Origin: Serratia odorifera
GTDB lineage: Bacteria > Pseudomonadota > Gammaproteobacteria > Enterobacterales > Enterobacteriaceae
Direction: 5' to 3'
DNA: 64,000 bases
Assembly: GCF_900635445.1 (NCBI RefSeq)
Contig: NZ_LR134117.1
Span: 4,836,001 to 4,900,000, forward strand
In this document: positions 8,175 through 17,190 of the stretch, in pieces
Layout: each line of letters starts with the position of its first letter
How positions within the stretch are numbered: position 1 is the first letter of the stretch
Program-made: the position numbers and the translations under genes
Notes under the pieces: generated by a model
The model's database searches: none
Seen by the model: only the letters and a program-made list of their open reading frames with translations
Told to the model about the DNA's origin: nothing

Positions 8175-9542
8175 ATGGCAATCGCGACATCCGCACTCGA
8201 CACCATCGGCAATACGCCGATGCTGGAACTGACACAGTTTGATACCGGCCCGTGCCGCCTGTTCGTGAAGCTGGAAAACCAAAACCCCGGCGGTTCGATC
8301 AAAGACCGCGTGGCGCTGTCGATGATCGAACAGGCGGAGCGCGACGGACAACTGTCCCCCGGCGGCACCATCATTGAGGCCACCGCCGGCAACACCGGGC
8401 TGGGGCTGGCACTGGTCGCGGCGATGAAAGGCTATCGGTTGCTGCTGGTGGTGCCGGACAAGATGAGCCGCGAGAAAATTTTCCACCTGCGCGCGCTGGG
8501 CGCAGAAGTGCTGCTGACCCGCTCCGACGTCGGCAAGGGTCACCCGGCGTATTATCAAGACTACGCCCAACGGCTGGCGGCAGAAACCCCCGGCGCGCTG
8601 TATATTGACCAGTTCAACAACCCGGCCAACCCGGCGGCGCATGCCAAGACCACCGCGCCGGAGCTGTGGCGCCAGATGGAACAGCAGATTGACGCTATCG
8701 TGGTCGGCGTTGGCTCCGGCGGCACGCTGGGCGGGCTGAGCCAATATTTTTCCACCGTCTCGCCGGACACCGAGCTGGTACTGGCGGATCCGGCCGGCTC
8801 GATTCTGGCGGATTATCTTGATAACGGCCAAATCGGCGACGCCGGCAGTTGGCTGGTCGAGGGCATCGGCGAAGACTTCGTGCCACCGCTCGGTGACTTC
8901 GAACGGCTGCGCAACGCCTATCGCATCAGCGATCGTGAAGCGTTCAGCACCGCCCGCGAGCTACTGCGCAAGGAAGGCATTCTGTCCGGATCGTCAACCG
9001 GTACGCTGCTGGCTGCCGCGCTACGCTACTGCCGTGCGCAGACCACGCCAAAACGCGTTGTCACCTTTGTCTGCGACAGCGGCAATAAATACCTGTCAAA
9101 AATGTATAACGATTACTGGCTGCGTGAGCAGGGACTGCTGCAGCGCCCGCCGCAGGGTGACCTGCGCGATCTGATTGCCTATCGCCATGATGAGGGTGCG
9201 ACGGTTGCCGCCGCGCCGGACGACACGCTGGCAGTGGTACATGCACGCATGCGGCTGTATGACATTTCACAACTGCCGGTTCTGGACAACGACCGCGTGG
9301 TCGGGCTGATTGACGAATGGGATCTGCTCAATACGCTGCAGGCCGACGCCAGTCACTTCAACCTGCCGGCCGAGCGTGCCATGACGCGCGCGGTGCAAAC
9401 CCTGCAAAAAGACGCCGATCAACGGCAGTTGATGGCGACGTTTTCTCACGGCCACGTCGCGGTAGTGCTCGACGGCGAGCGCTTCCTCGGTCTTATCACA
9501 CGTACCGACGTACTGAACGCCTGGCGTCAGAAATTAGCCTAA
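8175..9542 (+). CDS. mtcB: cystathionine beta-synthase
   Basis: PLP enzyme that condenses homocysteine with serine (or O-acetylserine) to cystathionine, the first step of reverse transsulfuration. The protein has 455 residues. Residues 1-315 are the fold-type II core, with NPGGSIKDR carrying the PLP lysine at about 43, TAGNTG for substrate binding, and GSGGTLGG as the phosphate-binding loop. Residues ~325-455 form a CBS-domain pair, as in eukaryotic CBS but unlike CysK/CysM. It sits 11 bp upstream of a cystathionine gamma-lyase-type gene, so the pair forms an operon converting homocysteine to cysteine. A comparable Klebsiella pair is, from memory, named mtcBC. Cysteine synthase activity is the main alternative. 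Confidence 0.85.
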   Translation: MAIATSALDTIGNTPMLELTQFDTGPCRLFVKLENQNPGGSIKDRVALSMIEQAERDGQLSPGGTIIEATAGNTGLGLALVAAMKGYRLLLVVPDKMSREKIFHLRALGAEVLLTRSDVGKGHPAYYQDYAQRLAAETPGALYIDQFNNPANPAAHAKTTAPELWRQMEQQIDAIVVGVGSGGTLGGLSQYFSTVSPDTELVLADPAGSILADYLDNGQIGDAGSWLVEGIGEDFVPPLGDFERLRNAYRISDREAFSTARELLRKEGILSGSSTGTLLAAALRYCRAQTTPKRVVTFVCDSGNKYLSKMYNDYWLREQGLLQRPPQGDLRDLIAYRHDEGATVAAAPDDTLAVVHARMRLYDISQLPVLDNDRVVGLIDEWDLLNTLQADASHFNLPAERAMTRAVQTLQKDADQRQLMATFSHGHVAVVLDGERFLGLITRTDVLNAWRQKLA

Positions 9543-9553
9543 AAGGAATCATC

Positions 9554-10701
9554 ATGAGCACATTTGCCACTAAAAGCGTGCATGCAGGTTACACTCCGGA
9601 CGCTACCGGCGCGGTAATGCCGGCAATTTACGCCACTTCGACCTATGCGCAACCAGCGCCCGGCGAACCTGCCGGTTATGAATATTCACGCAGTGGCAAT
9701 CCGACGCGCAGCGCGCTGGAAAACGCCATTGCCGAACTGGAGGGCGGCAGTCGCGGTTATGCATTTGCCTCGGGACTGGCGGCCTGCGCAACGGTACTGG
9801 AACTGCTCGATCAAGGCAGCCATCTGGTGGCGGTAGACGATTTGTATGGCGGTACCTACCGCCTGTTAGAGAAGGTGCGCAGCCGTAGCGCCGGGCTACG
9901 GGTGACCTATGTCGCCCCGGGCGACAGCGCCGCGCTGGAACAGGCGATCGAGCCCGATACCAAAATGATCTGGGTGGAAACCCCGACCAATCCGCTGCTG
10001 AAGCTGGCGGATCTGGCAGCCATCGCCGCGATCGCCAAAAAGCATCGACTGATCGGCGTAGTGGATAATACCTTCGCCTCGCCGGCGCTTCAGCGCCCAC
10101 TGGAGTATGGGTTCGACGTGGTGCTGCATTCCGCCACCAAATATCTGAACGGTCATTCCGACGTGGTGGCCGGCGTCGCGGTGGTCGGCGACAACCCCGA
10201 ATTGGCGCAACAGCTTGGCTTTTTGCACAATGCGGTGGGGCGGCATCCTCGATCCATTCAGCAGTTTCCTGACCCTGCGCGGTATCCGTACCCTGGCGCT
10301 GCGCATGGAACGCCACAGCAACAGTGCGCTGCGTATCGCCCAGTGGCTGGAGGGCCGACCACAGGTGGAAAACGTCTACTATCCCGGCCTGACCAGCCAT
10401 CCGCAACACGCGCTGGCGGCGCGGCAAATGCAACAGTTTGGCGGTATGATCTCACTGCGCCTGAAGGGGGATGACGCCTATGCGCGTCGGGTGATTGGCC
10501 GCCTGTCGCTGTTCACGCTGGCCGAAAGCCTGGGGCGGTGTGGAAAGCCTGATCGGCCAGCCGTTCAGCATGACCCACGCTTCAATCCCGCTGGAACAGC
10601 GGCTGAAATCCGGCATTACGCCACAGTTGCTGCGCCTGTCGGTGGGCATCGAGGACGCCGACGATCTGATCGCCGATCTGCAGCAGGCGCTGGAGGAATA
10701 G
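9554..10701 (+). CDS. mtcC: cystathionine gamma-lyase / gamma-synthase family PLP enzyme, two frameshifts
   Basis: Cys/Met-metabolism PLP enzyme expected to split cystathionine into cysteine, ammonia and 2-oxobutyrate. YSRSGNPTR at the N-terminus and the PLP-lysine motif HSATKYLNGHSD near residue 200 are diagnostic. The frame is lost at about 10238 (GGTGGGGCGGC, one G too many) and again at about 10533 (CTGGGGCGG, one G too many). Correcting both gives about 381 residues, the normal length, ending at TAG 10701. Conserved sequence on both sides argues for sequencing errors. It follows the cystathionine beta-synthase gene by 11 bp with an AAAGGAATC ribosome site. A gamma-synthase (metB-like) role cannot be excluded, but the neighbour favours the lyase. 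Confidence 0.82.
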
Positions 10702-10847
10702 CCTACGGTAGACAAACATTCATCCAACCGTCGCAAAAACGTCATCGGTGTTTCTTATGCTCAGCGCAATTTCGCCGCCGTGGCTGGCTGGCGATCCCCC
10801 TTGTTCGCTATCCTTAAGCGCGAAATACCCCTGCCGGAGAAGCACCG

Positions 10848-11504
10848 ATGGATTTAGCCCTGTTCGACCTGGATGAAACCCTGATTGACGACGACAGCGC
10901 CAGCTTATGGATCCGCTGGCTGGTGTCTCAGGGGTTCGCGCCGGCGGAGCTGGCCACGCAAGAACAGCAGTTGATGCAGCATTACTATCAAGGCACCTTG
11001 TCGATGGAAGCCTACATGCGAGCGACGCTGGCACCGCTGGCCGGTTGCAGCGTGCCGACCGTTGCCGGCTGGGTGGAGCGCTACATCCGCCGAGATATTC
11101 TGCCGCGCGTCTACCCCGCCGCACGCGAGCGCCTGCAATGGCACCGTGAACGTGGCGATTGCATTCTGGTGGTTTCGGCCACCGGCGAGCATCTGGTGGC
11201 GCCGATTGCCGAGCGGCTGGGCGCCGACGGCGCGCTGGCCATCGGCGTCGAAATCGCCGCAGGCCGCTATACCGGCAATACCTATGGCACCATGACCTAT
11301 CAGCAAGGCAAGGTGATCCGTCTGCAACAGTGGCTGGAACAGCAGACACAACGGCAATTCGCCTACATTCACGGTTACAGCGACTCGATCAACGATCGGC
11401 CGATGCTGGACTATGTCGACAGCGCAACGGTAATCAACCCGGATGCCGATTTACATGCGCTGGCGCTGCAGAACGGCTGGGAAGTGTGCCGCTGGGAACG
11501 CTGA
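10848..11504 (+). CDS. HAD-superfamily subfamily IB phosphatase
   Basis: Cytoplasmic phosphatase of 218 residues related to the SerB/CicA group. The motifs appear in order: motif I FDLDETL at residues 5-11 (nucleophile and acid Asp), motif II VVSATGEH near 107 (Ser), and motif IV GYSDSINDRPML near 178 (metal-binding Asp pair). An insertion of about 80 residues between motifs I and II is the C1-type cap. The substrate is not evident. Phosphoserine and histidinol-phosphate are family substrates, but no neighbour points to one. The start follows GGAGAAGC. It stands alone between the transsulfuration pair and gstB. Confidence 0.8.
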   Translation: MDLALFDLDETLIDDDSASLWIRWLVSQGFAPAELATQEQQLMQHYYQGTLSMEAYMRATLAPLAGCSVPTVAGWVERYIRRDILPRVYPAARERLQWHRERGDCILVVSATGEHLVAPIAERLGADGALAIGVEIAAGRYTGNTYGTMTYQQGKVIRLQQWLEQQTQRQFAYIHGYSDSINDRPMLDYVDSATVINPDADLHALALQNGWEVCRWER

Positions 11505-11595
11505 AGAAAGGCAAAAAACGCATCCGACAGTGACAAATTACGGATTGTAGCGTAGGAATTAAGGCTAATCCGTCAATCAACCGAAGAGGCGTTTT

Positions 11596-12216
11596 ATGCT
11601 GACCATCTGGGGCCGTGAAAATTCGAACAACGTCAGAAAAGTACTCTGGTGCGCCGCAGAACTGGAGTTGAGTTATCGCCATATCAATGCCGGCGGTGCC
11701 TATGGCAAGGTGGACGAGGCCGCCTATCGGGCGCTGAACCCAAACGGCCTGGTGCCGCTATTGCAGGACGATGACTTTGTACTGTGGGAATCCAACACCA
11801 TCGTACGCTACCTGGCGGCCAAATACGGCCAGGCGCCGTTCTACCCGCAGGATCTGCAGCAGCGCGCCGCGGCCGAAAAATGGATGGATTGGGCGACCGC
11901 AACCATCGTCACCCCGTTTCGCCCGGTGTTCTGGGGCATGGTGCGCACCCCACCCGACCAGCGCGATATGCTGAAAATCGAAGCGGCCATCGCCGAGGTG
12001 GAAAAGTGCCTCGATATCGTTGAACACACCCTTTCCCAGCAGGCGTACCTGTCCGGCGACCAGCTCGGCATCGGCGACATTCCGCTCGGCAGCTTTATCT
12101 ATGCCTGGTTTGAAATGCCGATCGCCCGCCGCCCACGTCCGCATATGGAACGCTGGTATCAGCAATTGTGCGCCCGACCGGCTTACCGCAGCGGCGTGAT
12201 GTCCGCCATGACCTGA
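11596..12216 (+). CDS. gstB: glutathione S-transferase, GstB type
   Basis: Cytosolic glutathione transferase of 206 residues. The N-terminal thioredoxin-like domain contains GRENSNNVRKVLW, NPNGLVPLL (the cis-Pro loop) and WESNTIVRYLAAKYG (glutathione-binding Glu-Ser). The C-terminal helical domain has the buried N-cap motif GDQLGIGDIPLG and ends in RWYQQLCARPAY. The sequence resembles recalled E. coli GstB (YliJ). Its immediate neighbour on the opposite strand is yliI, and E. coli has the same yliI-yliJ adjacency, which supports the name. GstB dehalogenates or conjugates small electrophiles such as bromoacetate; the physiological substrate is unknown. Confidence 0.85.
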   Translation: MLTIWGRENSNNVRKVLWCAAELELSYRHINAGGAYGKVDEAAYRALNPNGLVPLLQDDDFVLWESNTIVRYLAAKYGQAPFYPQDLQQRAAAEKWMDWATATIVTPFRPVFWGMVRTPPDQRDMLKIEAAIAEVEKCLDIVEHTLSQQAYLSGDQLGIGDIPLGSFIYAWFEMPIARRPRPHMERWYQQLCARPAYRSGVMSAMT

Positions 12217-12221
12217 TGTGC

Positions 12222-12248
12222 CCTGACGCCTCCCGGCGAGGCGTCAGG
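12222..12248. terminator. bidirectional hairpin between gstB and yliI
   Basis: CCTGACGCCT (12222-12231) pairs perfectly with AGGCGTCAGG (12239-12248) across a 7-base loop. It lies between convergent genes. The yliI stop codon (12244-12246) is inside the right arm. Confidence 0.6.
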
Positions 12249-13344
12249 AGGCCCCCACCCGCAACAGCTTGCCGTCGCTGTCATCGGTCAGCAGATACAG
12301 ATACCCGTCCGGCCCGGTACGAACCTCACGAATACGTTCGTCGCGATCGCTCAGCAGCCGCTCTTCCGCCACGATCTTGTCACCGACCAACGTCAGGCGA
12401 ATCAAGTTTTTTTGCGCCAACGCGCCGATGAACAGCGAATGCTGCCAGGCAGGGAAGCGCGACGCATCATAAAACGCCATGCCGCTGATCCCCGGAGAGG
12501 TTTCCCAGTGGTGCAATGGCACTTCGGTGCCGTCGGCCTGCGCCCCCTTGGCTTCAGGGATCGGCGAACCGGAATAGTTGATACCATGGGTAGCAAGCGG
12601 CCAGCCGTAATTTTTGCCGGCCTGCGGAATATTGACCTCGTCGCCGCCACGCGGGCCGTGTTCATGCTCCCAGACCACGCCGGTCCACGGGTTCAGCGCC
12701 AGCCCCTGCGGGTTGCGGATACCGTATGACCAGATCTCGGCCCGCTTGCCCGACTGGCCGACAAACGGGTTGTCCGTTGGCACCTTGCCCTCGGCGGTCA
12801 GCCGCACGATCTTGCCTTGCAGCTTGTCCAGATCCTGCGCTGTCGGTCGTTGATTGTTTTCCCCCAGGGCAATAAACAGATGTCCCTGCCTGTCGAACAC
12901 CATTTTGCCGCCAAAGTGGTTACCGACCGACAGCTTCGGCTGCTGACGGAAGATCACGCGGAAATCGTCCAGCCGGGCATTGTCGTTGCTCAAACGGCCA
13001 TAACCCACCGCGGTGCCAGCCTTGCCATCGCTGCCACGCTCGGCAAAGCTGAGATAAACCCGCCGATTGCTGGCGAAGTCCGGTGACAACAACACCTCCA
13101 GCAGCCCGCCCTGTCCTCGCGCATACACCTGCGGCACGCCGGCGATCGGCGGCGACAGTCCCTTGTCCTGCTGCCACAAACGCAGGCGGCCAGGGCGTTC
13201 GGTAATCAGTATCCCCTGTTCGCCGGGTAAAAAGGCCAGCGACCAAGGGTGTTCAAGTTTGTCCTGTAATTGGGTTACCACCGGCGCGGCTTGCAACCAA
13301 CCGCTAACCAATAACAAACCGGCCATCAATATCACTCGGGGCAT
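12244..13344 (-). CDS. yliI: PQQ-dependent soluble aldose sugar dehydrogenase
   Basis: Periplasmic pyrroloquinoline-quinone enzyme of the GDH-B/Asd beta-propeller family that oxidises aldoses. The protein has 366 residues. A signal peptide (positively charged start, hydrophobic core, cleavage after LQA) is visible. Typical motifs are the LEHPWSLAFLP first blade, VGNHFGGKMVFD, the IWSYGIRNPQGLALNP PQQ-proximal blade, WEHEHGPRGGDEVN and KNYGWPLATHG. All fit the YliI family of about 370 residues. It converges on gstB, the same partner as in E. coli. Whether the host makes PQQ cannot be told from this window. Confidence 0.9.
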   Translation of the reverse strand: MPRVILMAGLLLVSGWLQAAPVVTQLQDKLEHPWSLAFLPGEQGILITERPGRLRLWQQDKGLSPPIAGVPQVYARGQGGLLEVLLSPDFASNRRVYLSFAERGSDGKAGTAVGYGRLSNDNARLDDFRVIFRQQPKLSVGNHFGGKMVFDRQGHLFIALGENNQRPTAQDLDKLQGKIVRLTAEGKVPTDNPFVGQSGKRAEIWSYGIRNPQGLALNPWTGVVWEHEHGPRGGDEVNIPQAGKNYGWPLATHGINYSGSPIPEAKGAQADGTEVPLHHWETSPGISGMAFYDASRFPAWQHSLFIGALAQKNLIRLTLVGDKIVAEERLLSDRDERIREVRTGPDGYLYLLTDDSDGKLLRVGAS

Positions 13345-13475
13345 GCATCCTCCTGGGTTAACAACGTGCTCATTCAGTGTAGCCCAGCTGAATGGCTTCG
13401 CCGTTTCGGTGTTTTATCAATCGGTTGCCTTTTGGCTACGCTATGCTTAAGTTAACGAGTAACCAAGGAGAACAC

Positions 13476-13907
13476 ATGGAAATCACCATTACCGCGGCGC
13501 TGGACGAGCAAACGCGTGAAGCCATTCGTCAGGGCCTGATGGCGCATAACCGCCCGTTTATCGATACCAGCCTGCGCACACCACTCAACGTTTTTGCCCA
13601 GGATGACGCCGGCCAGGTGATCGCCGGACTGACCGCCGTGACCTGGGGCAACTGGCTGAGCATCGATTGGCTATGGGTAGCCGATTCACAGCGCGGTAGC
13701 GGCATTGGCCGGCAGATAATGCACGCCGCCGAGCAGGCCGCCGTGGCTCGCGGCTGCCGCTATTGCCGCCTCGACACCTTCAGTTTTCAGGCACGACCGT
13801 TCTATGAAAAACTGGGCTATCAGCTACAAATGACGCTGCGGGATTATCCGGTGGAGCATGAATGCTATTTTCTCACCAAAACCATCGATAATTCACCGGC
13901 GGCATAA
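13476..13907 (+). CDS. GNAT-family N-acetyltransferase
   Basis: Acetyl-CoA-dependent acyltransferase of 143 residues. The central segment LWVADSQRGSGIGRQIM is the acetyl-CoA pyrophosphate loop (R-G-x-G-I-G), and ARPFYEKLGYQ is the usual C-terminal motif B/C. ATG 13476 is chosen because AAGGAG lies at 13465-13470; in-frame codons upstream lack such a site. The stop overlaps the next start (TAATG), so it is translationally coupled to the CorA-like gene. The acceptor substrate is unknown. Confidence 0.85.
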   Translation: MEITITAALDEQTREAIRQGLMAHNRPFIDTSLRTPLNVFAQDDAGQVIAGLTAVTWGNWLSIDWLWVADSQRGSGIGRQIMHAAEQAAVARGCRYCRLDTFSFQARPFYEKLGYQLQMTLRDYPVEHECYFLTKTIDNSPAA

Positions 13908-14887
13908 TGAACAGTACCGACATGGTGGTAAACAGCGTGGCCTATAAGGCCGGAAAACGCTTGGGCGATGTGACCATCGACGATATCAGCGAAGTGGTGA
14001 AGCAAGCGGATGCCTTTGTCTGGCTCGGCCTGTGGCAGCCGGAAGACGCCTTCATGCGTAAAATCCAGGAAGAGTTCGGCCTGCACGATCTGGCGATCGA
14101 AGACGCGCTGTGCGCCCATCAGCGCCCCAAAATCGAAACCTATGGCGACTCGTTATTTATCGTGGTGAAAACCGCGCATATTCAGGGCGAGGCCATTGAA
14201 TACGGAGAAACTCACTTTTTCGTTGGTAAAAACTTCCTGATCACCGTCAGGCACGGCGCCTCCAGCAGCTATGCGCCGATCCGCGCCAAGGCCGAGGGCA
14301 ATCCGAAACAGCTGTGCCGCGGGCCGGGCTTCGCACTGTATTCGATTATGGATTTTATCGTCGACAATTACCGGCAGATCGTCACGCACTTTGAGAGCGC
14401 GATTGAAACTATCGAAGCCAATATGTTCCAGTCCGACTTTGACCAGGCTGCGATCGCCCGCGTCCATAGCCTGCGGCGGCATCTGCTGGCGCTGCGCAAC
14501 GCAGCGCTGCCGATGGACGAAATTTGCAGCCAGTTGATCCGCCTGCATGAAGAGGTGATCCCGAAGGATTTGCGCGCCTATGTGCGTGACGTGCAGGACC
14601 ATGCGCGTCAGGTCGTGAACACCATTGACGACATGCGCGAAATGCTGACCAACGCCATGCATGTCAATCTGGCGCTGGTAACGGTCAAGCAGAACGAGGT
14701 GGTGAAACGGCTGGCCGGCTGGGGGGCGATTCTGGCTATTCCGACGGTGATTTTCAGCCTGTACGGCATGAACTTCGAAAATATGCCGGAACTGAAGCTG
14801 CCCTGGGCCTACCACGTCACGCTGGGCGTTACCGTGGTCGGCTGCGCCTTGCTGTACCGCAAACTGAAAGGCTCCGGCTGGCTGTAA
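13907..14887 (+). CDS. CorA-family divalent-metal transporter
   Basis: Inner-membrane Mg2+/Co2+ channel-type transporter of 326 residues. A long cytoplasmic N-terminal domain is followed by two C-terminal membrane segments. The signature YGMNFENMPEL (GMN motif plus periplasmic loop) lies between them, and the C-terminus is basic (KLKGSGWL). The sequence resembles the shorter CorA-like subgroup rather than E. coli CorA (316 residues) itself, and it keeps GMN, unlike typical ZntB. It overlaps the upstream GNAT stop by one base. A strong hairpin follows at 14927. Confidence 0.85.
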   Translation: MNSTDMVVNSVAYKAGKRLGDVTIDDISEVVKQADAFVWLGLWQPEDAFMRKIQEEFGLHDLAIEDALCAHQRPKIETYGDSLFIVVKTAHIQGEAIEYGETHFFVGKNFLITVRHGASSSYAPIRAKAEGNPKQLCRGPGFALYSIMDFIVDNYRQIVTHFESAIETIEANMFQSDFDQAAIARVHSLRRHLLALRNAALPMDEICSQLIRLHEEVIPKDLRAYVRDVQDHARQVVNTIDDMREMLTNAMHVNLALVTVKQNEVVKRLAGWGAILAIPTVIFSLYGMNFENMPELKLPWAYHVTLGVTVVGCALLYRKLKGSGWL

Positions 14888-14926
14888 ACGCAGCACGTCG
14901 AGCGGAGAACACGGCGCAAAACCACG

Positions 14927-14961
14927 ATTACATCCGTCCCCCTGAGGGGGACGGATGTAAT
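14927..14961. terminator. 16-bp perfect hairpin between convergent corA-like gene and yeeZ
   Basis: ATTACATCCGTCCCCC (14927-14942) pairs perfectly with GGGGGACGGATGTAAT (14946-14961) across the loop TGA. It is the longest perfect stem in this part of the window. It lies between convergent genes with no T-tract, so it could block transcription both ways, or be a repeated palindromic element. Confidence 0.6.
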
Positions 14962-15014
14962 CCGGCAACCCGACGGCGCTCTGCCGCCGAGGTCAAGCGA
15001 CACCCGCCAGGCGC

Positions 15015-15839
15015 TCAGCTGACCGGCATGTGCGCCGGATCGGGATACTGGTATTCGAACCCCAGTTCTTTGCAAATGCGACTGCCGTCCACCAACCGCC
15101 CTTCCTGCGGCGCCTCGTCGGCAAACTGCGGTGGCGGCAACTGCAGCCGTTCGGCCAAGGCCGGATAAAACTCACGCTTGATGGGATGGCCTGGTGCGCA
15201 CAAATTGTAAACGTGCCCGCCGCTCGGCAAACGCAACAGCAACTGAATGGCGGCGATGACGTCGTCCTGATGCACCAGATTGACTCCCAGCGATCCGCCC
15301 TTCACGTCCACCTTGCCGGCCAGGAAACGGCCTGGATGGCGTTCGGCACCGACCAGCCCGGCCAGACGCAAAATATCCACCGAGGTATTCGGCAGTTCAT
15401 GCAGCCAGCGCTCCAGGTCGGCCAGCACTCGGCCAGACGCGCTGACCGGCGCTATCGGCGATGTTTCGCGCAGGGTGCCGGAATAGTCGCCGTAGACCGA
15501 GGTCGAGCTGGTAAAAATGATGCGCGCCACGTTGTACGCCATCGCGCTGTCCACCAGCATCCGCACCGCATTAAAGTAGTTTTCGCTGCCGTCGACGGTA
15601 CGACGCGCCGGTAAGGTCACCACCAGCGCATCCACCTGTAACAGCGCATCCAGATCGTCTGGTTCGCAGATCAGCTCCGGCGTCAGTTCCAGTTGATAAC
15701 ATTCGATGCCGCTCAGGCGCGCGGCTTCGACACCGTCCGGGGTGGTTTTACTGCCAACCACTTCAAACCCGCGGCTCATCAGTGACAATGCCAACGGCAT
15801 GCCCAGCCAACCCAGGCCAACAATGGCGACTTTTTTCAT
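15015..15839 (-). CDS. yeeZ: SDR-family NAD(P)-dependent epimerase-like protein
   Basis: Extended short-chain dehydrogenase-type protein of 274 residues. The N-terminal Rossmann motif is VGLGWLGMPLA (GxGxxG-like). TSSTSVYGD carries the catalytic Ser and Tyr-like segment typical of nucleotide-sugar epimerases. The sequence resembles recalled E. coli YeeZ, which also sits immediately upstream of hisL, divergent from the his operon, so synteny supports the name. The substrate is unknown; no clear sugar-nucleotide pathway partner is adjacent. The start follows GGAAGAG. Confidence 0.88.
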   Translation of the reverse strand: MKKVAIVGLGWLGMPLALSLMSRGFEVVGSKTTPDGVEAARLSGIECYQLELTPELICEPDDLDALLQVDALVVTLPARRTVDGSENYFNAVRMLVDSAMAYNVARIIFTSSTSVYGDYSGTLRETSPIAPVSASGRVLADLERWLHELPNTSVDILRLAGLVGAERHPGRFLAGKVDVKGGSLGVNLVHQDDVIAAIQLLLRLPSGGHVYNLCAPGHPIKREFYPALAERLQLPPPQFADEAPQEGRLVDGSRICKELGFEYQYPDPAHMPVS

Positions 15840-15993
15840 CTCTTCCTCTCCTGCACAGCGCAGCGATTGATTCGTTAAGGCTACGCCACTCGGTATTCGG
15901 TTACAATCAACGTACGCAACTCTGAGATAAAGCGGCGTATGGCTAATAACCAGACCCGTTTCAATGAATTAAATTTATGTCAGTAAAAAAGGG

Positions 15994-16023
15994 TTGCGCG
16001 ATCTGCGCTCAATAGTTTAGGTT
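15994..16023 (+). promoter_or_regulatory. his operon promoter
   Basis: A TTGCGC -35-like hexamer at 15994-15999 and a TAGGTT -10 hexamer at 16018-16023 are separated by 18 bp. GTTTAGGTTAA resembles the recalled -10 region of the E. coli hisp1 promoter. The start would lie about 40 bp upstream of the leader peptide. Assigned by position and similarity. Confidence 0.6.
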
Positions 16024-16068
16024 AATTAGCAATTGAGTTATTCCTGACATCATTATTACGAGATTACC

Positions 16069-16116
16069 ATGACGCGCATTCAGTTCAGCCACCATCATCA
16101 CCATCATCCTGACTAG
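16069..16116 (+). CDS. hisL: his operon leader peptide
   Basis: A 15-residue leader, MTRIQFSHHHHHHPD, contains six consecutive histidine codons. Ribosome stalling at these codons during histidyl-tRNA shortage prevents formation of the downstream attenuator. The peptide is nearly identical to E. coli HisL, which has seven histidines. It is followed by the attenuator hairpin at 16186 and by hisG at 16286. Confidence 0.97.
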   Translation: MTRIQFSHHHHHHPD

Positions 16117-16185
16117 TCTTTCAGGCGATGTGTGCTGGGAGACGGTTTTAGAATCTTCCAGTGGCGCGCAGATTGCAAGAGAGAG

Positions 16186-16218
16186 CCCTCGGAAGATTTC
16201 TTCCGAGGGTTTTTTTTT
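16186..16218 (+). terminator. his attenuator (rho-independent)
   Basis: CCCTCGGAAG (16186-16195) pairs perfectly with CTTCCGAGGG (16200-16209), followed directly by nine T residues (16210-16218). Its position between hisL and hisG matches the classical his attenuator. Confidence 0.95.
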
Positions 16219-16285
16219 GGCTCCGGACAGACAGAACAAAAATTTCAATAACAAATTCATAAAATTACAGAGAGTAGAGGTTACC

Positions 16286-17185
16286 ATGCTGGACAAAACA
16301 CGTTTACGGATAGCAATGCAGAAATCAGGCCGCCTGAGCGAAGAGTCTCAGGAACTGCTGGCGCGTTGCGGTATCAAGATCAATCTGCAGCAACAGCGCC
16401 TGATCGCTTTCGCGGAAAACATGCCGATTGATATTCTGCGGGTGCGCGATGACGATATTCCGGGCCTGGTGATGGACGGCGTGGTCGATCTGGGCATCAT
16501 CGGTGAAAACGTGCTGGAAGAAGAACTGCTCAACCGCCGTGCCCAAGGCGAAGACCCGCGTTACTTCACCCTGCGCCGCCTGGACTTTGGCGGTTGCCGT
16601 CTGTCACTGGCCACCGCACTCGACAGCGAGTATACCGGTCCGCAAAGCCTGCAAGATGCCCGTATCGCCACCTCTTATCCGCACATTCTCAAACAGTACC
16701 TCGACAAACAGGGCGTTCGTTTCAAATCCTGCCTGCTGAACGGTTCGGTCGAAGTTGCTCCCCGTGCCGGCCTGGCCGATGCCATCTGCGATCTGGTCTC
16801 TACCGGTGCAACGCTGGAAGCCAACGGCCTGCGTGAAGTGGAAGTGATCTACCGCTCGAAGGCCTGTCTGATTCAGCGCGACGGTGAAATGCCAGAAGCC
16901 AAACAGCAGTTGATCGATCGCCTGATGACGCGTATTCAGGGCGTGATCCAGGCGCGTGAATCCAAATACATCATGCTGCACGCGCCAAGCGAGCGGCTGG
17001 ACGAAATCGTCGCGCTGCTGCCGGGTGCCGAACGCCCAACCATTCTGCCTTTGGCCGGTGCACAAAACCGCGTCGCGATGCACATGGTCAGCAGCGAAAC
17101 CCTGTTCTGGGAAACCATGGAAAAACTGAAAGCGCTGGGCGCCAGTTCGATTCTGGTATTGCCGATTGAGAAGATGATGGAGTAA
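16286..17185 (+). CDS. hisG: ATP phosphoribosyltransferase
   Basis: First enzyme of histidine synthesis; joins ATP and PRPP and is feedback-inhibited by histidine. The protein is 299 residues, the long-form length. DKTRLRIAMQKSGRL at the N-terminus, the PRPP-binding DLVSTGATLEANGL near residue 170, and the C-terminal regulatory ACT-like domain (res ~225-299) are visible. ATG 16286 follows AGAGAGTAGAGG, and the open frame upstream of it runs through the attenuator, so it is not used. It is the first structural gene of an eight-gene operon, and hisD begins six bases after its stop. Confidence 0.97.
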   Translation: MLDKTRLRIAMQKSGRLSEESQELLARCGIKINLQQQRLIAFAENMPIDILRVRDDDIPGLVMDGVVDLGIIGENVLEEELLNRRAQGEDPRYFTLRRLDFGGCRLSLATALDSEYTGPQSLQDARIATSYPHILKQYLDKQGVRFKSCLLNGSVEVAPRAGLADAICDLVSTGATLEANGLREVEVIYRSKACLIQRDGEMPEAKQQLIDRLMTRIQGVIQARESKYIMLHAPSERLDEIVALLPGAERPTILPLAGAQNRVAMHMVSSETLFWETMEKLKALGASSILVLPIEKMME

Positions 17186-17190
17186 AGGCC

